Below are positions 1-8,571 of a stretch of 64,000 nucleotides of DNA, one piece after another. The notes beneath the pieces are model-generated. The model was not told the origin of the DNA. It worked only from the letters and a program-made list of their open reading frames with translations, and did not search any database. The translations under genes were made by a program, and so were the position numbers. Within the stretch, counting starts at the first letter, position 1. Every line of letters begins with the position of its first letter. Origin of the DNA: Ruminococcus flavefaciens (GTDB taxonomy: Bacteria; Bacillota; Clostridia; Oscillospirales; Ruminococcaceae); NCBI GenBank assembly GCA_902760805.1, contig CACWHY010000002.1, positions 144,626-208,625 on the forward strand, in the 5' to 3' direction.

Positions 1-2953
1 TGATAGTTGCGATCTCACGGGTGCGCTCAGTTATGTTTATGTTGGTCAAGTTGTAGATCACAACGAATGCAAGGCCTGCGGCACAAACTATGATCAGCAG
101 AACGATATAGTCAAGGCTGCTCATCATTTTTCCAAGGCGCTGGCTCAGGTCGCTGAAAAGAGTCATCCCTGTTACATCCGAGAGCTTTGAGATCGAAGCC
201 GCTGACTTAGATACATCGCTGTTTTCCGGGAAATTCACATAGGCGCTGTTATAGCGTGTGCCATTGTCCAGCTGGCTGTCAAGAGTCTGTGAAGAAACAA
301 AAATGTAGTTGTAAACGTGATTTTCAAAAACACCGGTGACTCTCAGGTGCAGCTCTTCGAGCTCTTCGTTTCGCAGAACTATCTCTGACCCCACTTTAGC
401 GCCGTAGCGGTCTGCTACACTGTGGCTAACGAGAGCTTCGCCCATACCGGGAGAAGGCAGCTTCTCCCCTTCCATCGTGCGGAAGTTCATGAACTGCTCC
501 ATATTCGTCCAATCCTCCGGAGCCATAAGAGTGATGCTCTTCACCTTATTGCCATAGAGAAGATCCCAGGAGCCGGTGTAAAGGGGCATATAGCCGGAGC
601 TGTTCTCCTCTAGAGCAGCAAGCAGCTTATCCGGCAGCTTTCCGTCGTCTGTAGTCTTGCAGTTCAGCGATGCATCTGCGATCTGAACTTGACCGTACTG
701 CATTTCGGCAAAACCTGCGATCGAGTCTTTCAGTCCAAAGCCCGTCAGCAGCAGAGCTGTACAGCCGCCGATACCTACGATCATCATGAAGAAACGCCCT
801 TTGTAGCGCAGGATATTGCGGATAGAGACCTTGTGCAGGAATTTCAGCCTGTTCCATATAAATGGGATCCTTTCCAGAAGCACTCGCTTGCCGGCTTTAG
901 GCGCCTTGGGCCGCATAAGAACTGCGGAATTCTGTCTTAGCTCCACCCGACAAGCGATCCATGTAGTTCCCAGCGAACATAGCATGGACGCCGCCACACT
1001 CAAAAGAGCCAGCTTCCAGTCGAACATATACGGGATATGCAGCGGTATATACATCAGTTTATATGTCATCCAGATTATCGCCGGGAATAGGAATGTTCCC
1101 ACAGCATATCCGATAGTGCAGCCAAGAAGAGATGCGCTTCCGGAGTAGATCATGAATTTTCCCATGATAGAGCCATTTGAGTAGCCCAATGCCTTCAGCA
1201 CACCGATCTGAGTTCGCTGTTCCTCCACCATACGGCTCATAGTCGTCATACAGACTAGAGCTGCTACAAGAATGAAGAATATGGGGAAAACTCTTGCAAC
1301 CTGCTCCACGATCTGAGAGTCGCTCTCAAAGCAGGCATAGCCGATATTCGTGTTTCGGTCAAGAACGTATACATCAGGAGACTTGATGTCTGCGATCTCC
1401 TCCTCAGCTTCAGCCAGCTCCTGCTCTGCATCTGCTATCTTCTCGTTGAATTCCGCAGCGCCCTTCTCGTATTCTTCGAGCCCACTGTTATACTCAGCCA
1501 AACCGTCTTCATACTCTTTCAGGCCGTCCTCATATTCCTTTACGCCTTTATCGAACTCAGCCTTGGAGCTTTCGTACTCCTTTTGACCGTCCTGATACTG
1601 TTTTAGGCCTTCTTCATACTCACGTCTGCCCTGCTCTAGCTCGGTCTTGCTTTGCTCCAAAGCCTGCTGCTGTGCAGCTATCTCTGCCTTGCCGGCCTCA
1701 AGCTGGTTCCTGGCGTCGGTGAGCTGTTCACGGCTGCTGTCAAGCTGAGCTTTGCCCGCGAGGATCGCCTGGCGCTGCTCAGGTGGAAGCTGATCCGCCA
1801 TAGGCAATAGAGCTCCGTATTGAGCCTGGAACTCGGCCTCAGCTGCGGCAAAAGCCTCCTCCTGCCCCTTCAGCTCAGTTTCTTTTTTGTCAAGATCTGC
1901 TTTTGCCTGATCCAGCTGAGCCTGACCATCGGCAAGCTGTGTTTCTCCGTCAGAAAGCTCTTTCTCGGACTGGTCCAGCTGAGACTTTGAGTCGTCCAGC
2001 TTCTTGTTTGCATCCTCCAGCTCCTTGCGGCCGTTTTCGATATCTGCAGCGGAGCTGTCCAGCTTTTCCTTGGCTTCGTCCAGCTCTGCTTTAACGTCAT
2101 CGAGCTCTGCCTTCGAATCATCAAGCTCCTTTTGGCCGTCGGTGCGGCTCTTTTCAAGCTCATTGCGGCCGTCCTCCAGCTCCTGAGCTGCTGAGCTCAT
2201 AAGCCTTTCGTATCGAGCCTGCGCCTGATCTTCAGCAAGCTCCTCCCAATCAGAAGCTGCCTTCTTTATGATACTGTCGTACTCATCGGAATAGATCTCT
2301 GCATCTGTACCCAGCTTCACAAAGATATCCGTATAAACGTCTGTATCGAAGGCTTTCTCCGGAAGATAGATAAACGCATTGACCCCACCGTTGCCAATGG
2401 AGGTCGTGCCTCGTTCAAAGTTGATATAGTAGGAGGAATTGGCAATTCCCACAACGGTATATTTATCGTATTTGAGCTGCTGAGCGGTCTTCTTATCGTT
2501 CTCGGAGCTTACACGAAAAATAGTTCCGATCTTCGCTCCGCCGTCCTTGCTGTCAGCTATACACTCCTGAGGGGTCTGAGGCATCCTGCCCTCTACAAGC
2601 TGTATGCCATTGATGTTCCCGGGAAGGCAATGTGTCTTCATAACTCTTTCGTTGCCGGAGCTGGTCTCATACAGCACATCAAGGCAAACCGAGCCCTCGA
2701 CCACTGTATTTATGGAGGCGCTTTTCAATGCATCAACATCTTCCCTCTCCCAGCCAAGAGTCGAGACAAGACGCAGGTCGTATAGATCGTTTTCCTGTAA
2801 GAAGCCGTTCATCATGTTCACCATTGCCGGAGTAGTTATACGCACACCGGTAAAAAAGCCGACACCCAATGCGATTATGGCGAATATTGCGATAAATCGG
2901 CCAAATGTGCTTTTTATTTCCCGGAAAGTGGATCTCCTTAACGCTTTCTTCAT
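1..2953 (-). CDS. FtsX/MacB-type ABC transporter permease with long coiled-coil insert (3' end outside window)
   Basis: Large ABC permease partnered with the ATPase just upstream (4-bp gap). The start ATG at 2953 opens MKKALRRSTFREIKSTFG, followed by a first membrane segment. About 984 codons are visible and the frame stays open to the window edge, so the C-terminus is missing. A long, charged, heptad-like region (roughly 1380-2230) is rich in repeated ELDD/AKxEL/DGxxE units and predicts an extracytoplasmic coiled coil. After it come FtsX-type membrane segments and the motifs VLKALGYSNGSIM and NLTNINITERTREIATI, typical of FtsX permease repeats. Family knowledge: such permeases act in lipid, peptide or cell-wall-related processes rather than in solute uptake. 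The substrate is unknown. The gene is intact as far as it can be read. Confidence 0.85.
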   Translation of the reverse strand, partial: MKKALRRSTFREIKSTFGRFIAIFAIIALGVGFFTGVRITTPAMVNMMNGFLQENDLYDLRLVSTLGWEREDVDALKSASINTVVEGSVCLDVLYETSSGNERVMKTHCLPGNINGIQLVEGRMPQTPQECIADSKDGGAKIGTIFRVSSENDKKTAQQLKYDKYTVVGIANSSYYINFERGTTSIGNGGVNAFIYLPEKAFDTDVYTDIFVKLGTDAEIYSDEYDSIIKKAASDWEELAEDQAQARYERLMSSAAQELEDGRNELEKSRTDGQKELDDSKAELDDVKAELDEAKEKLDSSAADIENGRKELEDANKKLDDSKSQLDQSEKELSDGETQLADGQAQLDQAKADLDKKETELKGQEEAFAAAEAEFQAQYGALLPMADQLPPEQRQAILAGKAQLDSSREQLTDARNQLEAGKAEIAAQQQALEQSKTELEQGRREYEEGLKQYQDGQKEYESSKAEFDKGVKEYEDGLKEYEDGLAEYNSGLEEYEKGAAEFNEKIADAEQELAEAEEEIADIKSPDVYVLDRNTNIGYACFESDSQIVEQVARVFPIFFILVAALVCMTTMSRMVEEQRTQIGVLKALGYSNGSIMGKFMIYSGSASLLGCTIGYAVGTFLFPAIIWMTYKLMYIPLHIPYMFDWKLALLSVAASMLCSLGTTWIACRVELRQNSAVLMRPKAPKAGKRVLLERIPFIWNRLKFLHKVSIRNILRYKGRFFMMIVGIGGCTALLLTGFGLKDSIAGFAEMQYGQVQIADASLNCKTTDDGKLPDKLLAALEENSSGYMPLYTGSWDLLYGNKVKSITLMAPEDWTNMEQFMNFRTMEGEKLPSPGMGEALVSHSVADRYGAKVGSEIVLRNEELEELHLRVTGVFENHVYNYIFVSSQTLDSQLDNGTRYNSAYVNFPENSDVSKSAASISKLSDVTGMTLFSDLSQRLGKMMSSLDYIVLLIIVCAAGLAFVVIYNLTNINITERTREIATI

Positions 2954-2957
2954 AGGC

Positions 2958-3662
2958 TCACCACTCTATCTCGGAAACATCTTTGATCTCGGTGTTTATC
3001 CGAACATCAGCTATAGTTCCGCTCTTCACTGTGATTATTCTATCGGCCATGGCAGAGATAGCCTGGTTATGAGTGATGACCACCACCGTCATACCAGTGC
3101 TGCGGCAGGTGTCCTGAAGCAGCTTCAATACAGCCTTTCCGGTGTTGTAGTCCAGGGCGCCGGTGGGCTCGTCGCAAAGCAGCAGCTTTGGATTTTTCGC
3201 AAGAGCTCTTGCAATGGCAACTCTCTGCTGCTCACCGCCAGAGAGCTGTGCCGGGAAATTGCGCATCCTGTCAGCAAGCCCCACCTGTTCCAGAACTCTG
3301 GCTGCATCAAGAGGATCCGGACAGATCTGTGCAGCAAGCTCCACATTTTCAAGAGCGGTCAAATTCTGTACAAGGTTATAAAACTGGAACACAAATCCCA
3401 CGTCATAGCGCCGGTATGCTGTGAGCTGGCGCTTATTCATGGCAGAGATGTCTTCCCCGTCAAGGATAGCGCTTCCTGAGGTCAATGTGTCCATGCCTCC
3501 AAGAATATTTAGTATGGTGGTTTTTCCGGCACCGGAAGCTCCTACGATAACGCAGAACTCCCCCTTGCCGATCTCAAAGCTTACGTCTTTCAGGGCCTCG
3601 ATCTGGACCTCTCCTGTCTTGTACACTTTTCTGACTTTTTTGAACTGAACATAGGCACTCAT
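2958..3662 (-). CDS. ABC transporter ATP-binding protein (MacB/LolD type)
   Basis: ATPase of 234 aa that powers the downstream FtsX-like permease. Visible motifs: Walker [10 protein letters not shown] (about residues 41-49), Q-loop around 91-97, signature LSGGEQQR (140-147), Walker [13 protein letters not shown] (160-171) and the H-loop His near 198. The EPTGALD form and the length are typical of the MacB/LolD/FtsE branch. The start is supported by an AAAGGAG site upstream. It is first in a two-gene operon transcribed leftward from a TTGCAT-17-TATAAT promoter. Confidence 0.93.
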   Translation of the reverse strand: MSAYVQFKKVRKVYKTGEVQIEALKDVSFEIGKGEFCVIVGASGAGKTTILNILGGMDTLTSGSAILDGEDISAMNKRQLTAYRRYDVGFVFQFYNLVQNLTALENVELAAQICPDPLDAARVLEQVGLADRMRNFPAQLSGGEQQRVAIARALAKNPKLLLCDEPTGALDYNTGKAVLKLLQDTCRSTGMTVVVITHNQAISAMADRIITVKSGTIADVRINTEIKDVSEIEW

Positions 3663-3682
3663 GGGATCGATCTCCTTTAAAG

Positions 3683-3723
3683 TAATACGAAAGTATTATA
3701 CCATATCAACTTCACAAATGCAA
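3683..3723 (-). promoter_or_regulatory. Promoter of the ABC operon with a dyad over the -10 region
   Basis: On the minus strand: -35 TTGCAT (3718-3723), 17-bp spacer, -10 TATAAT (3695-3700). An inverted repeat TAATAC-4-GTATTA (3683-3698) covers the downstream part of the -10 and the expected start site. It could be an operator, but the regulator is unknown. Confidence 0.7.
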
Positions 3724-3778
3724 GGGATCTCACTAAAGGGACGGCAATAAGTTAAATATGCAAAATTTATCATAGCCC

Positions 3779-3807
3779 TTGCAATCTATTTCAGAATATG
3801 GTAAAAT
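3779..3807 (+). promoter_or_regulatory. Promoter of tRNA-Arg
   Basis: TTGCAA (3779-3784), 17 bp, TAAAAT (3802-3807). The expected start lies only a few bases before the mature tRNA 5' end at 3817. Confidence 0.7.
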
Positions 3808-3816
3808 ATATATGTT

Positions 3817-3893
3817 GTCCCAATAGCTCAGTAGGATAGAGCGACTGCCTCCTAAGCAGTAGGCCGGAGGTTCGACTCCTCTTTGGGACGCCA
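3817..3893 (+). tRNA. tRNA-Arg (anticodon CCT)
   Basis: A 7-bp acceptor stem GTCCCAA/TTGGGAC, a 5-bp anticodon stem ACTGC/GCAGT with loop CTCCTAA (anticodon CCT, reads AGG), a T-arm GGAGG-TTCGACT-CCTCT, discriminator G, and an encoded CCA. It has its own promoter and a strong terminator, so it is a single-gene unit. Confidence 0.95.
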
Positions 3894-3918
3894 GCGGCCA
3901 GCTGCCGCACACAGATCT

Positions 3919-3947
3919 GCGCCTCACATAATGTGAGGCGCTTTTTT
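3919..3947 (+). terminator. Intrinsic terminator after tRNA-Arg
   Basis: Near-perfect 11-bp stem GCGCCTCACAT/ATGTGAGGCGC with a 1-nt centre, followed by six T. Confidence 0.85.
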
Positions 3948-4038
3948 ATATCCAGCCGCCCTCTTACACAAATTGCTTTTAAGTTTTCTTTTCTAAAAAA
4001 ATATTTACTTAATTCCTACTGTTTTTGTATCCGAACAC

Positions 4039-4067
4039 TTGACAAAATCGTAAAAAAGTGGTATAGT
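4039..4067 (+). promoter_or_regulatory. Promoter of the ACT protein-hom operon
   Basis: TTGACA (4039-4044), 17 bp, TATAGT (4062-4067). The leader contains a small hairpin (GTTCGCC-ACT-GGCGGAC) near 4088-4104 without a T-run. Confidence 0.75.
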
Positions 4068-4131
4068 AAATAAGTAATGTACAGTTGTTCGCCACTGGCG
4101 GACGATCTTTTGAATTACAGGGGGATCCGAT

Positions 4132-4575
4132 ATGGACACAAATCCGCAGCTCATCGTTGTTGACGCAAATATCCTGCCCGAGGTCTTCACAAAAGTCCTT
4201 GAGGTGAAAAAACTAATGGCTTGTAAAGGCGAAAAGAGCTTTGCCTCTGCCTGCAAAAGGATAGGTATTTCCCGAAGCGCCTATTACAAGTACAAGGACT
4301 GCGTTTTCTCCTATGAAGAGCTGTTCAACCGTCGGATCGTCAATATGTACCTCCTCCTGAGCGATAGCCCGGGAGTCCTGTCAAGCGTTCTGGTTTATCT
4401 TCATGACCTCCACGCAAATATCCTGACAGTTAATCAGAGCATCCCCGTTGACGGCGCCGCTGCTGTTAATATTTCGCTGCGGCTCACTGAGGAAGCTCCT
4501 GACGAGCTGACTGCCCTTAATTCAATCAATGAGCTGGAAGGCGTGCTCGAGGTAAAGCTCCTTTCTGCCGAATAA
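4132..4575 (+). CDS. ACT domain-containing protein (PheB/UPF0735-like)
   Basis: Protein of 147 aa. An N-terminal helix-turn-helix-like segment (CKRIGISRSAYYKYKD, about residues 44-59) is followed by a C-terminal ACT domain (about 70-145), which begins RRIVNMYLLLSDSPGVLSSVL. ACT domains bind amino acids and regulate amino-acid enzymes. This one lies 19 bp upstream of homoserine dehydrogenase under one promoter, so it probably senses a product of the aspartate pathway. Whether it binds DNA, the enzyme, or both is not known. Its length matches the UPF0735 family. Confidence 0.85.
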   Translation: MDTNPQLIVVDANILPEVFTKVLEVKKLMACKGEKSFASACKRIGISRSAYYKYKDCVFSYEELFNRRIVNMYLLLSDSPGVLSSVLVYLHDLHANILTVNQSIPVDGAAAVNISLRLTEEAPDELTALNSINELEGVLEVKLLSAE

Positions 4576-4594
4576 TCTACGGAGGTTTTTATTT

Positions 4595-5794
4595 ATGTCA
4601 GTTAAGATCGCAGTTTTAGGTCACGGTGTTGTAGGATCGGGCGTTGTTGAGCTATTCTACAAGAACAAGGCAAGCATCGAGAAGCGTGCCGGTACCGAGA
4701 TCGATATAAAATACATCCTTGACCTGAGAGATTTCCCTGATTCTCCTTACAAGGACAAGTTCACCAAGAATTTCGACGACATCCTTAACGATGATGAGAT
4801 CGTTGCAGTCGCTGAGTGCATGGGCGGAGTTGAGCCTGCTTTCACCTTTGTAAAGGCCTGCCTGGACAAGGGAAAGAGCGTTTCTACATCTAATAAGGAA
4901 CTGGTCGCTGCTAAGGGTGACATTCTTCTTGCTTCCGCTAAGGAACACAGCTGCAATTTCTTCTTTGAGGCCAGCGTTGGCGGAGCTATCCCGATAATTC
5001 GTCCTCTTCACCGCTGCCTCGCTGCAAACTCTATCGACAAGGTAGCTGGTATACTCAACGGCACGACAAACTTCATCCTCACAAAAATGTACGATGAGAA
5101 TATGCCCTTCGACAAGGCTCTCAAGCTCGCTCAGGAGCTTGGCTACGCTGAAAAGGATCCTACAGCTGATGTTGAAGGACATGATGCCTGCCGTAAGATC
5201 TGCATTATTTCCTCGCTGGTTTTCGGCAAGCACGTTTATCCGGAAAGCGTCTACACAAAGGGTATCTCCCAGGTAGACCTGACAGATGTAGCTGCTGCTG
5301 ATGTTCTGGGCAGCGCTATCAAGCTGGTAGCAAGTGTAAGACAGCTCCCCGACGGCCGTATCCTGCCCGTTGTAATGCCTACCCTTATCCCCCATGAGAA
5401 CATCATGGCTGGCGTAAATGACGTGTTCAACGCTGTTCTGGTATACGGCGACGGTATCGACCAGACAATGTTCTACGGCAGAGGCGCCGGAAAGCTCCCC
5501 ACTGCAAGCGCTGTTCTTGGAGATGTTATCGAGGCTGTAAAGCACAAGGTCACAGTCTTTTCTCAGACCTGGGAGCCTGCTCAGGATCAATCCTTCGTAG
5601 CTCCCGTGGACGAGCTCTCCTGCCGCTGGTATTTCCGTATCCCTGACGACGGCGGTATGCCGGATGGTACAGTTGAGGTCTTCCGTGAAGATGGCAGCCT
5701 TAGCTTCATTACTTCCGCTGAGCTCTCATACAAGGATGCTATGGCAAAGGCTGAGGCTCTCGGTGCACTGGCAGTTTACCCTGTTCTTGACTAA
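4595..5794 (+). CDS. hom: Homoserine dehydrogenase
   Basis: Catalyses NAD(P)H-dependent reduction of aspartate semialdehyde to homoserine (threonine/methionine branch). It has an N-terminal Rossmann motif VLGHGVVGSG (about residues 7-16), NGTTNFILT, and the family signature AEKDPTADVEGHDACRK. At 399 aa it is shorter than the usual ~430 aa Gram-positive enzyme. The C-terminal segment (CRWYFRIPDDGG onward) is a weak ACT-like remnant. A separate ACT protein is co-transcribed upstream, which suggests the regulatory function may lie partly on that polypeptide. The operon ends at a strong terminator. Confidence 0.95.
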   Translation: MSVKIAVLGHGVVGSGVVELFYKNKASIEKRAGTEIDIKYILDLRDFPDSPYKDKFTKNFDDILNDDEIVAVAECMGGVEPAFTFVKACLDKGKSVSTSNKELVAAKGDILLASAKEHSCNFFFEASVGGAIPIIRPLHRCLAANSIDKVAGILNGTTNFILTKMYDENMPFDKALKLAQELGYAEKDPTADVEGHDACRKICIISSLVFGKHVYPESVYTKGISQVDLTDVAAADVLGSAIKLVASVRQLPDGRILPVVMPTLIPHENIMAGVNDVFNAVLVYGDGIDQTMFYGRGAGKLPTASAVLGDVIEAVKHKVTVFSQTWEPAQDQSFVAPVDELSCRWYFRIPDDGGMPDGTVEVFREDGSLSFITSAELSYKDAMAKAEALGALAVYPVLD

Positions 5795-5801
5795 AAACAT
5801 A

Positions 5802-5833
5802 GCCGCAGTTCAAAAGCGAACTGCGGCATTTTT
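5802..5833 (+). terminator. Terminator of the hom operon
   Basis: Stem GCCGCAGTTC/GAACTGCGGC with loop AAAAGC, then ATTTTTG. Confidence 0.85.
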
Positions 5834-5837
5834 GTGT

Positions 5838-5880
5838 AAAAACGCTCCCGAAAACGGCTCTTTCCGTCTTCGGGAGCGTT
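5838..5880 (-). terminator. Terminator of the symporter gene
   Basis: Long stem with AACGCTCCCG (5841-5850) pairing to CGGGAGCGTT (5871-5880). On the minus strand the stem runs into a short T tract. It is convergent with the hom terminator. Confidence 0.7.
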
Positions 5881-5883
5881 CTT

Positions 5884-7473
5884 TTATTTTGTGTTCAGGC
5901 TGCTGAAAGCATTCTCAACTACCTTGTCATCAGGAGCCTTAGTGAAGCTGCTGACGATGGGAACTATGATGATCGAAACTATCATAGCGAAAGCACCTGC
6001 ATTGATCGGCGAAAGCAGATTGAGCGGGCAGCCAAGGTCGATAACTGACTGACGGATACCGCTGAATGCCTCGATGCCGAAGCTGAACAGGAACATATGG
6101 ATCAGAGTTATGCCAACTCCTGTGAAGAAGCTGGTCCAGCAAGCTGCCTTAGAAGCCTTCTTGAGGAAGAGTCCATAGAGGAAGGGTCCAAGGAAGGCGC
6201 CGGAAAGAGCTCCCCAGGAGTATGACATGAGAGTTGAAATAGAAGCATTCTTGTTTGAAGCAATGATAACTGAGATCACCAGGAAAACTGCGATGAAAAT
6301 TCGCATTGCGACCATTTGCTTCTTGTCGTCGAAGTCCTTCACTCTGGGCTTGATAAGGTCGTTCGTGAGAGTTGTAGACGATGTGAGTACCAGTGAAGAA
6401 AGGGTCGAAAGAGAAGCAGAAAGCACCAGAACAACGAGAAGTCCGATAAGCAGGTTCGGAAGAGCCTGATGAAGCAGCGCAGGTACCATTGTATCGAAAA
6501 CAGGCTTGCCGTTGACAGTCTCGATGAAGGCCTTTCCAGAGTTGTCGTCAGGGTCAAGTGTGCAGTAAAGTCTGATGAAGCCGCCCATGAAGTAAGAGCC
6601 GCCTGCAACTACCAGAGCAAAGAATGTGGAGATAACAGCGCCCTTTTTGATGGCGTCCTCGTTCTTGATCGCGTAGAACTTCTGAACCATCTGGGGAAGT
6701 CCCCATGTACCGAGAGATGTGAGCAGAACAACGCCCAGCAGATTCAAGGGATCCGGTCCGAAGAGAGAGCCCAGTGTACCGGTATTTCCCTTGTCGTCAG
6801 GAATAATGTTAAGAGCATCAACTGCGGCAGAGAAGCCGTCCTTCTTCTGAACAGTGAGAGCAACTACTGTTGCGATACCGATCAGCATGATGATCCCCTG
6901 GAAGAAGTCGTTAAGAGCAGTTGCCTTGTAGCCGCCGAGAGTTACATAAACAGCGGAGAGCAGTGCCATGAGGATGATAATGATAGTTCCGCCGTTTTTT
7001 CCCAGGTCGAATACCATTCCAAAAAGACGAGAAAGTCCGTTGTAAACAGAAGCTGTGTAAGGGATAAGGAAGATGAATACGATAAGAGCAGATGCGGTTT
7101 TCAGCTTGCTGGAGTCAAATCTCTTCCCAAAGTAGTCCGGCATAGTCTTTGCGCCGAGATGATTGGTCATAAGACGAGTTCTTCGGCCTATAAGGAAGAA
7201 AGGGATCAGACTTCCGATGATAGCGTTACCGATACCGACCCAGCTTGCGGAAATACCGTAGCCCCAGCCGAACTGTCCGGCATAGCCTATGAAAACTACT
7301 GCGGAAAAATATGTAGTTCCATAGGAGAAGGCTGTCAGCCATGAGCCGACGTTTCGTCCGCCAAGTATGAAATCATTAGTGTTTTTTGTACGTCTTGCAG
7401 TGTAAACGCCGATCGATACCATGATCAGCACATACAAAGCAAGGATCAGGATAGTTGCGACTCTTGAGTCCAT
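5884..7473 (-). CDS. Sodium:solute symporter (SSS family)
   Basis: About 529-aa integral membrane protein with roughly 13 hydrophobic segments. It opens with the typical SSS pattern (TM1, then ARRTKNTNDFILGGRNVG and a second segment FSYGTTYFSAVVFIGYAG). The family couples Na+ to uptake of proline, pantothenate, sugars or carboxylates, and the substrate cannot be assigned here. Start choice: an ATG five codons upstream (7488) has no ribosome site, whereas GGAG lies 9 nt before the ATG at 7473. It is monocistronic, with its own promoter and terminator, and divergent from proC. Confidence 0.88.
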   Translation of the reverse strand: MDSRVATILILALYVLIMVSIGVYTARRTKNTNDFILGGRNVGSWLTAFSYGTTYFSAVVFIGYAGQFGWGYGISASWVGIGNAIIGSLIPFFLIGRRTRLMTNHLGAKTMPDYFGKRFDSSKLKTASALIVFIFLIPYTASVYNGLSRLFGMVFDLGKNGGTIIIILMALLSAVYVTLGGYKATALNDFFQGIIMLIGIATVVALTVQKKDGFSAAVDALNIIPDDKGNTGTLGSLFGPDPLNLLGVVLLTSLGTWGLPQMVQKFYAIKNEDAIKKGAVISTFFALVVAGGSYFMGGFIRLYCTLDPDDNSGKAFIETVNGKPVFDTMVPALLHQALPNLLIGLLVVLVLSASLSTLSSLVLTSSTTLTNDLIKPRVKDFDDKKQMVAMRIFIAVFLVISVIIASNKNASISTLMSYSWGALSGAFLGPFLYGLFLKKASKAACWTSFFTGVGITLIHMFLFSFGIEAFSGIRQSVIDLGCPLNLLSPINAGAFAMIVSIIIVPIVSSFTKAPDDKVVENAFSSLNTK

Positions 7474-7544
7474 TGGTAAGATCTCCATTCATAATATTTT
7501 GTGCGGTAAACCTACACAGCTTTAAATCAATAAAGCGTAGTTAC

Positions 7545-7573
7545 ATTATAATACTTTTTTCCGGGAATGTCAA
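7545..7573 (-). promoter_or_regulatory. Promoter of the symporter
   Basis: TTGACA (7568-7573), 17 bp, TATAAT (7545-7550), read on the minus strand. Near-consensus. Confidence 0.8.
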
Positions 7574-7653
7574 GGGCTTTTTTCAAGTTTTTCGGCTTTT
7601 GTGTCAATTCTCTGTAAGCTAAGAAAAACTATAGCCGATGCACAATAAAGATG

Positions 7654-7682
7654 TTGCATTTTCTAAAAAAACGTGATATAAT
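7654..7682 (+). promoter_or_regulatory. Promoter of proC
   Basis: TTGCAT (7654-7659), 17 bp, TATAAT (7677-7682). Confidence 0.8.
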
Positions 7683-7713
7683 TAGTAGTAATACTTTTTA
7701 AGGAGATCTAACT

Positions 7714-8520
7714 ATGAGCAATATCAATATCGGTTTCATCGGCGCTGGAAATATGGGAAGCGCCATTATGAAGGGCATCGCTGGCAGCGAGTCCGGAAAG
7801 GATATACAGCTTTTCGCCTTTGATCCTGACGCCTCAAAGGTGGCTGCTCTGGCAGGATATGGAGTTTCCCCCTGCGAGAGCGAGGCAGACCTTGTGAAGA
7901 AGTGCAAGTATGTTTTCCTTGCTGTTAAGCCTCAGATAATCGAAAGCGTACTTGAAGCTGCTGCTCCCGGGGCAAACAGCGAGACAGTCTTCGTTTCGAT
8001 AGCTGCCGGTATCACAGCTGAATTCGTGGCTCAGAAGACTCTTGCTGAGGCAAAGGTCATTCTCGTTATGCCCAATACTCCCCTTCTTCTGGGCGAAGGC
8101 GCTTCCGCTCTTTCACGAAACGAGAGAGTTACCGACCAGGAATTTGAGCTGATCCTCGGAGTTTTCCGCTCCTGCGGCAAGGCTGAGGTCATCAGCCGTG
8201 ACAAGATGAAGGAGATCATCGCTATAAACGGCAGCAGCCCGGCGTTCATCTACCTTTTTGCAAAGGGCTTCATCGACTATGCAGCTTCTGTTGGCATTGA
8301 TCCTAAGGCTGCGGAGGGACTTTTCGCTCAGAGCCTTATCGGTTCGGCAAAAATGATCACTGAGTCTGGTTATTCTATCGACGAGCTGATAAAAATGGTG
8401 TCATCTCCCGGAGGAACTACTCTGGCTGGTCTTGACAGACTTTACGAGGGCGACCTGACCGGAACAGTTGAGAAATGCTGCGAGAGCTGCACAAAGCGTG
8501 CCTATGAGCTCTCCAAATAA
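7714..8520 (+). CDS. proC: Pyrroline-5-carboxylate reductase
   Basis: Last step of proline synthesis: reduces pyrroline-5-carboxylate with NAD(P)H. It is 268 aa, the usual length. It has an N-terminal Rossmann motif IGFIGAGNMGSAI (about residues 5-17), LVMPNTPLLLGEGASAL in the middle, and the C-terminal family signature around VSSPGGTTLAGL. AAGGAG precedes the ATG. The following membrane protein gene begins 51 bp later. Confidence 0.95.
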   Translation: MSNINIGFIGAGNMGSAIMKGIAGSESGKDIQLFAFDPDASKVAALAGYGVSPCESEADLVKKCKYVFLAVKPQIIESVLEAAAPGANSETVFVSIAAGITAEFVAQKTLAEAKVILVMPNTPLLLGEGASALSRNERVTDQEFELILGVFRSCGKAEVISRDKMKEIIAINGSSPAFIYLFAKGFIDYAASVGIDPKAAEGLFAQSLIGSAKMITESGYSIDELIKMVSSPGGTTLAGLDRLYEGDLTGTVEKCCESCTKRAYELSK

Positions 8521-8539
8521 GTTCTAAGCACAAACTTGT

Positions 8540-8570
8540 CCGCATATCCTTGAATGAAAGGATGATGCGG
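8540..8570 (+). promoter_or_regulatory. Hairpin covering the ribosome site of the SpoIIM-like gene
   Basis: CCGCATATCCTT (8540-8551) pairs with AAGGATGATGCGG (8558-8570, one bulged base). The AAGGA in the 3' arm is the only good Shine-Dalgarno for the ATG at 8572. There is no T-run, so it is not a terminator. Translational control is an inference. Confidence 0.45.
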
Positions 8571-8571
8571 A

